From Mahella australiensis 50-1 BON (GTDB taxonomy: Bacteria > Bacillota > Clostridia > Mahellales > Mahellaceae): 64,000 nt of DNA. Where the stretch lies: positions 1,322,001 to 1,386,000 of the forward strand of contig NC_015520.1 in the NCBI RefSeq assembly GCF_000213255.1, given 5' to 3'. Made by a program: the position numbers and the translations under genes. Below are positions 60,699-64,000 of this stretch, in pieces; position 1 is the first letter of the stretch; each line of letters begins with the position of its first letter. A model generated the notes under the pieces. It was not told the DNA's origin. It saw nothing but the letters and a program-made list of their open reading frames with translations, and searched no databases.

Positions 60699-61592
60699 AT
60701 GGTAACTAACAGGTCAAGGGGAGATAGGATATTTGATATAATAAATACCATAATTATGGTATTTATTATATTGATTACACTTTATCCATTTTGGTACTGC
60801 ATTATAGGGTCGTTTAACGAAGGCTTAGACTATATGCGCGGAGGAGTATATCTCTGGCCGAGAAAATTTAGCCTGAATAATTATCGTATAGTACTATCAG
60901 ACAGAGCTATTTTGCATGCATATATCATAACTATCGCAAGAACGATCATAGGCACCGTCCTTACATTATTGGTTACAGCGTTATTTGCTTATGCATTTTC
61001 ACGGGATTATTTAATGGGCAGAAATATATATGCTGCTCTAGGCATCATTACTATGTATTTTAGCGGAGGTATGATACCGACTTATCTAACCATTAAAATG
61101 CTTGGATTATTGGACAACTTTTGGGTATATATTTTGCCCGGCTTGTTTGGATTCTATAATGCTTTAATATTTAACGCATTCTTTAAAGGTATTCCGCAGT
61201 CGTTATTCGATTCGGCTAAAATAGACGGAGCCGGTGAATATAGGGTTTTCTTCAATATAGTTATACCGCTGTCGACCCCGGTGCTTGCTACCATCGCTCT
61301 ATTTGTGGCTGTTGGCCACTGGAATTCATATTTTGATGCCATGTTATATACTACTAAAGAAGAACTACAACCTATACAGCTTTATTTAATGAAAATTATC
61401 CGTACCAAAGCTGCAGCAGCACAAAAAGCGCAAGCCGGAGCAGCTTCATTGCATATCGAACAAAATGCTGTAACATCCACGACGATGCAATATGCTACTA
61501 TGATGATCACAATTATTCCTATTATCATAGTATATCCTTTTTTACAAAAGTACTTTGTAAAAGGGCTTTTGATAGGGTCAATAAAAGGTTGA
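60699..61592 (+). CDS. CUT1 ABC transporter permease, LplC type
   Basis: A 297-residue permease with six membrane segments; LYPFWYCIIGSFNEGLDYMR at the N-terminus, EAA loop LFDSAKIDGAGEYRVFFNIVIP (about 171), C-terminus KYFVKGLLIGSIKG. AAGGAGG precedes the ATG. It forms the channel with the LplB-type partner; the binding protein is encoded next, the reverse of the gene order in the transporter at 21.9-25.5 kb. Confidence 0.92.
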   Translation: MVTNRSRGDRIFDIINTIIMVFIILITLYPFWYCIIGSFNEGLDYMRGGVYLWPRKFSLNNYRIVLSDRAILHAYIITIARTIIGTVLTLLVTALFAYAFSRDYLMGRNIYAALGIITMYFSGGMIPTYLTIKMLGLLDNFWVYILPGLFGFYNALIFNAFFKGIPQSLFDSAKIDGAGEYRVFFNIVIPLSTPVLATIALFVAVGHWNSYFDAMLYTTKEELQPIQLYLMKIIRTKAAAAQKAQAGAASLHIEQNAVTSTTMQYATMMITIIPIIIVYPFLQKYFVKGLLIGSIKG

Positions 61593-61670
61593 TATGTTGT
61601 GATTTCAAGCAGGATGCTGCCATTCTGCTGGAAATATATATTTTTAATTAAAAGAAAGGGGAATGTCGTA

Positions 61671-63383
61671 ATGGTAAAAAAGATGAGGTGGCTCAGTGCG
61701 GCCTTGGTAGTGTTGTTGCTGGTATCCACTCTTGCAGCATGCTCAGGAGCTTCGGATACGGAAAAAGCAGAAGAACCTAATGAGAGCAGTGAAGCAACTA
61801 ATAACAAGACCGAAGGTGAAAGAGAGCAACAAAAAACTGGCCCAAGTTGGTCTTGGGATACCAGTCCGGTAACGCTGGATTGGTACATCGATTATGACTG
61901 GGCAGCTTATACCTGGGATGCCAAGAACAGAATGATGAATAAATTGGTGACTGAAAAAACCGGAGTGACGGTGAACGTAATTACACCTGCTGCGGGTGGC
62001 AGCGAGAAATTGAATGCTATGATAGCAGGTGGCACGCTGCCGGACATAGTAACATTGTGGTGGGCGTCACCGCAGTTCAAACTGATGGTACAGGGAGGAC
62101 TGGTTTATTCGATAAATGAGTTGAGTGAAAAATATGCGCCGGAATTAATGACTATCTTGCCCAAATCGATGATAGAGACGCATAAATTCCCTGATGGTAA
62201 TTTATACGGTATAGTCAGCTTCTTTTGGGCACCCGAGGAGATGGACCCGGAAAAGAATTATTGGGAAACTAATGCGGGTATATTGGCTCGGCAGGATATT
62301 ATGGATCAACTGGGAATAACGCGCAATGATTTCAGCACCCAGGAAGGTGCGATAAATGCTTTGAAAAAAGTAAAAGACAGCGACATAAAATACCAGGGGG
62401 TTAAGGTTGAGCCTATGACATTCGGTGCGGAAGGTATGGATGCTGTAGATCTTACTTTGCCAGCATTTTTTGGTGTACCTATGGAAGATGAACAGGGTAA
62501 CTATATAGACCAAAGGCTGCATCCCAAATATTTGGAGGTTGTTAAGTTCGCAAACAGACTATACAGAGAGGGTTTGGTGTCTAAAGAGGTATTTACTAGT
62601 CAAAGGCAACAAATCGAAGAAAAAATAAAGTCCGGCAGCGTATTTTCGTTTTTAGGTAATGTAGGGGATTACCAAGGCCCTATGTATGATTTATATAAAC
62701 TGGACAAAAAAGCTAAATTCGTGACTGTTGAGCCCATACGTTCTAACGATGGAAGTGATCCGGTAAGAATAGAGTCGGGCATAGGATGGAATACGACATG
62801 TGTTACTAAACAGTCAAAACATCCGGATAGGGCGATAAGATTCTTGGAGTTCCTATATAGCGAAGAAGGCGATTTAATACAGAGTTACGGTATCGAAGGT
62901 GAAACTTATAAAGTGAATGCGGATGGAACCATTGAGCTGATGCCGGAACTGCTGCAACTCCAATTGGAAAACCCAGAAGAATTTGATAATAAGTACGGCT
63001 TTGGAGGTTTTGGGTGGCTGGTGGATTATGTTAGAGTACAAAAGAGGACCAAGCCTGTAACCGAGACTGATAAGTTAAAACAAGATTGGTATAAAGATAT
63101 GTCTAAGATAGTTTACCACACAACGCTCTTTGAAAAACTCGGACCAGATCCGGGGACGGATGCCAGCAATAAACTTACACAGATAGACGAGTACTGGAGA
63201 AAACAGGTTGCGCAGATGATGGTAGCCGAATCCGAAGCCGAATGTGAGAGAATATACAATGAAACTATTCAGCAGATGAATAAAATGGGGATGCAGGATA
63301 TTATCAAGATACGCAATGAGAATTTCCAAAAAAACAAACAGGCTGCCGGAGTAAAATATGCATGGCCGACTTATAATGAATGA
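61671..63383 (+). CDS. Extracellular solute-binding lipoprotein of a CUT1 (LplA-type) ABC transporter
   Basis: A 570-residue lipoprotein: signal peptide MVKKMRWLSAALVVLLLVST with lipobox TLAAC (Cys about 26), a Glu/Asn/Thr-rich linker, then VTLDWYIDYDWAAYTWDAKN and LPDIVTLWWASPQFK of the large LplA-type binding fold. ATG at 61671 has AAAGGGG at about 10 bases; the in-frame TTG/GTG-like upstream start lacks one and would bury the signal peptide. Expression is probably under YesN control. Ligand unknown, likely a plant polysaccharide fragment. Confidence 0.92.
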   Translation: MVKKMRWLSAALVVLLLVSTLAACSGASDTEKAEEPNESSEATNNKTEGEREQQKTGPSWSWDTSPVTLDWYIDYDWAAYTWDAKNRMMNKLVTEKTGVTVNVITPAAGGSEKLNAMIAGGTLPDIVTLWWASPQFKLMVQGGLVYSINELSEKYAPELMTILPKSMIETHKFPDGNLYGIVSFFWAPEEMDPEKNYWETNAGILARQDIMDQLGITRNDFSTQEGAINALKKVKDSDIKYQGVKVEPMTFGAEGMDAVDLTLPAFFGVPMEDEQGNYIDQRLHPKYLEVVKFANRLYREGLVSKEVFTSQRQQIEEKIKSGSVFSFLGNVGDYQGPMYDLYKLDKKAKFVTVEPIRSNDGSDPVRIESGIGWNTTCVTKQSKHPDRAIRFLEFLYSEEGDLIQSYGIEGETYKVNADGTIELMPELLQLQLENPEEFDNKYGFGGFGWLVDYVRVQKRTKPVTETDKLKQDWYKDMSKIVYHTTLFEKLGPDPGTDASNKLTQIDEYWRKQVAQMMVAESEAECERIYNETIQQMNKMGMQDIIKIRNENFQKNKQAAGVKYAWPTYNE

Positions 63384-63398
63384 TTGATTTCGCAAAAC

Positions 63399-63428
63399 GC
63401 ATGAAGGGCAATATATTGCCTTTCATGC
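63399..63428 (+). terminator. Stem-loop after the third binding-protein gene
   Basis: GCATGAAGGGCAA (63399-63411), loop TATA, TTGCCTTTCATGC (63416-63428), with one G-U pair. No U-run follows, so it is a stabilising or partial-termination hairpin like those at 23591 and 41671. Confidence 0.65.
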
Positions 63429-63471
63429 AATATAAAAAATAAATTAAAAGTGCTGAGGAGGTTATATTATA

Positions 63472-63564
63472 ATGCTTAAAAAGATAATAGGGTTGTTGTT
63501 GTCATGGTGTATGGTTTTTGTAGTAGGTGCTGGTTCCATAGATAAAGTACTCATAACTGAATAA
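63472..63564 (+). CDS. 30-residue hydrophobic small ORF (leader peptide or truncated secreted protein)
   Basis: ATG at 63472 follows GAGGAGG (63455-63461). The peptide is MLKKIIGLLLSWCMVFVVGA plus ten residues (GSIDKVLITE): two Lys, a hydrophobic core and a polar end, as in a signal peptide. It may be a small membrane protein, a regulatory leader peptide, or the surviving start of a secreted protein. Bases 63544-63553 near its end are repeated in the next hairpin, which allows alternative pairing. Confidence 0.5.
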   Translation: MLKKIIGLLLSWCMVFVVGAGSIDKVLITE

Positions 63565-63604
63565 TAAGCGTATAATTATATTTATCAGTTGAATATTACA
63601 ATAC

Positions 63605-63643
63605 GCCTTGAGTACTTTCAAAATTTGCGAAAGTACTCAAGGC
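63605..63643 (+). promoter_or_regulatory. 15-bp stem-loop upstream of the last gene
   Basis: GCCTTGAGTACTTTC (63605-63619) pairs perfectly with GAAAGTACTCAAGGC (63629-63643) around a 9-base loop. The left arm's TGAGTACTTT could instead pair with AAAGTACTCA at 63544-63553 inside the small ORF. The hairpin ends about 6 bases before the next gene's AAGGAGAG site, so folding may affect transcription or translation. Confidence 0.55.
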
Positions 63644-63664
63644 TGTTATAAGGAGAGAATTAGC

Positions 63665-64000
63665 ATGGTTATTTCCGATCTAACACACTTTTTAGCTGAA
63701 AGATGTGAGGTCAATATTTCGGAGAACGGTAACAGCATCGTTTTGGATTTCGATAAAGAAGGAGGAGATCTGATCTGCGAAAAGGACATCCTAGAGCAAT
63801 GGTGGCGCAATGAGGGTTATCTGATACTTGATGTATTAAACCATGAACAATGGGTTATGGGAGTTGTTATAAAATTTTGGGAAATCAATAGTACCAAACC
63901 TGATTTGAGTGTTACTATGGGCGTGCTCCCTGGCATAAAGGCCAGATTATCTTTGCCGTCTAATGCTCTGAATTCACAGCATATGTTTTTACCTAGAACA
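63665..64000 (+). CDS. N-terminal part of a protein of unknown function (runs off the window)
   Basis: The frame is open from ATG 63665 (AAGGAGAG at 63650-63657) to the window end, 112 codons. It starts MVISDLTHFLAERCEVNISE and contains ILEQWWRNEGYLILDVLNHE and VLPGIKARLSLPSNAL. There is no signal peptide. The beta-strand-rich pattern with Trp resembles an N-terminal domain of some carbohydrate-active proteins, but I cannot assign a family. Its position after the third sugar transporter suggests an enzyme acting on the imported glycan. Confidence 0.6.
   Translation, partial: MVISDLTHFLAERCEVNISENGNSIVLDFDKEGGDLICEKDILEQWWRNEGYLILDVLNHEQWVMGVVIKFWEINSTKPDLSVTMGVLPGIKARLSLPSNALNSQHMFLPRT

Noticed and set aside
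1-64000. CRISPR arrays, tRNA or rRNA genes, T-box or known riboswitches
   Set aside because: I looked for regularly spaced repeats, cloverleaf-like sequences and conserved riboswitch cores in the gaps and recognised none; a covariance-model search would be needed to exclude them fully.

Overview
The window looks like the chromosome of a saccharolytic, anaerobic low-to-mid-GC Firmicute of the class Clostridia. Reasons: ATA-rich codon use, strong Shine-Dalgarno sites with frequent GTG/TTG starts, RNase J, YlbF, QueT and BipA/TypA housekeeping genes, an acyl-CoA dehydrogenase with ferredoxin-type electron transfer flavoprotein, and several CUT1 sugar ABC systems with YesN/YesM, AraC and LacI regulators. 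A Thermoanaerobacterales-like or Mahella-like host is my inference; no rRNA or other phylogenetic marker is present to settle it. I saw no tRNA, rRNA or CRISPR array.

Region 1 (1-10 kb) is envelope related. It holds the tail of an ABC ATPase with its permease, a DUF4097 lipoprotein, an ATPase with two ABC-2 permeases (drug/lipid efflux type), an OmpR-type two-component system with a lipoprotein gene coupled to it, and a convergent polysaccharide deacetylase whose upstream region carries three copies of a GGTTACAAA box. A fragment of an IS200/IS605-type left end lies at about 9.97-10.0 kb.

Region 2 (10-14.3 kb) is an alpha-glucan locus: GH57 branching-enzyme-like protein and DUF4912 protein divergent from a GH15 glucoamylase without a signal peptide, probably for cytoplasmic glycogen or maltodextrin. 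Region 3 (14.4-21.4 kb) is housekeeping and competence-like: RNase J, YlbF, QueT, TypA, a ComEC-like metallo-beta-lactamase protein, a MagIII/Nth-like glycosylase, ComEA and an XRE regulator.

Region 4 (21.4-32.8 kb) is a glycoside-use cluster: a CUT1 transporter behind a long leader with tiny ORFs, an AraC regulator, a GH42 beta-galactosidase, two Gfo/Idh/MocA oxidoreductases, a TIM-barrel isomerase and a URO-D-fold protein preceded by a 133-base nested palindrome. Region 5 (32.8-38 kb) has birA (probably leaderless), a P1 peptidase, an ABC exporter, rlmH and an orphan beta-class DNA methyltransferase.

Region 6 (38-51.4 kb) is the most distinctive part. A LacI regulator precedes an uninterrupted run of 13 co-directional genes (RraA-like protein, CUT1 transporter, VOC protein, class II aldolase, DapA-family aldolase, 2-hydroxyacid dehydrogenase, HAD phosphatase, cupin, aldehyde dehydrogenase, FGGY kinase, DUF296 protein) ending at a terminator. 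Three LacI-type operator sites flank the regulator and the operon start. The gene set fits a sugar or sugar-acid pathway that I cannot match to a characterised one.

Region 7 (51.4-64 kb) begins with bcd-etfB-etfA (EtfA carries a two-cluster ferredoxin domain), then a solo TnpB element with matching end hairpins inserted just upstream of a yesN-yesM pair, yesM being broken by an in-frame TAG. A third CUT1 transporter follows, then a 30-codon signal-like small ORF with competing stem-loops upstream of a gene that runs off the window.
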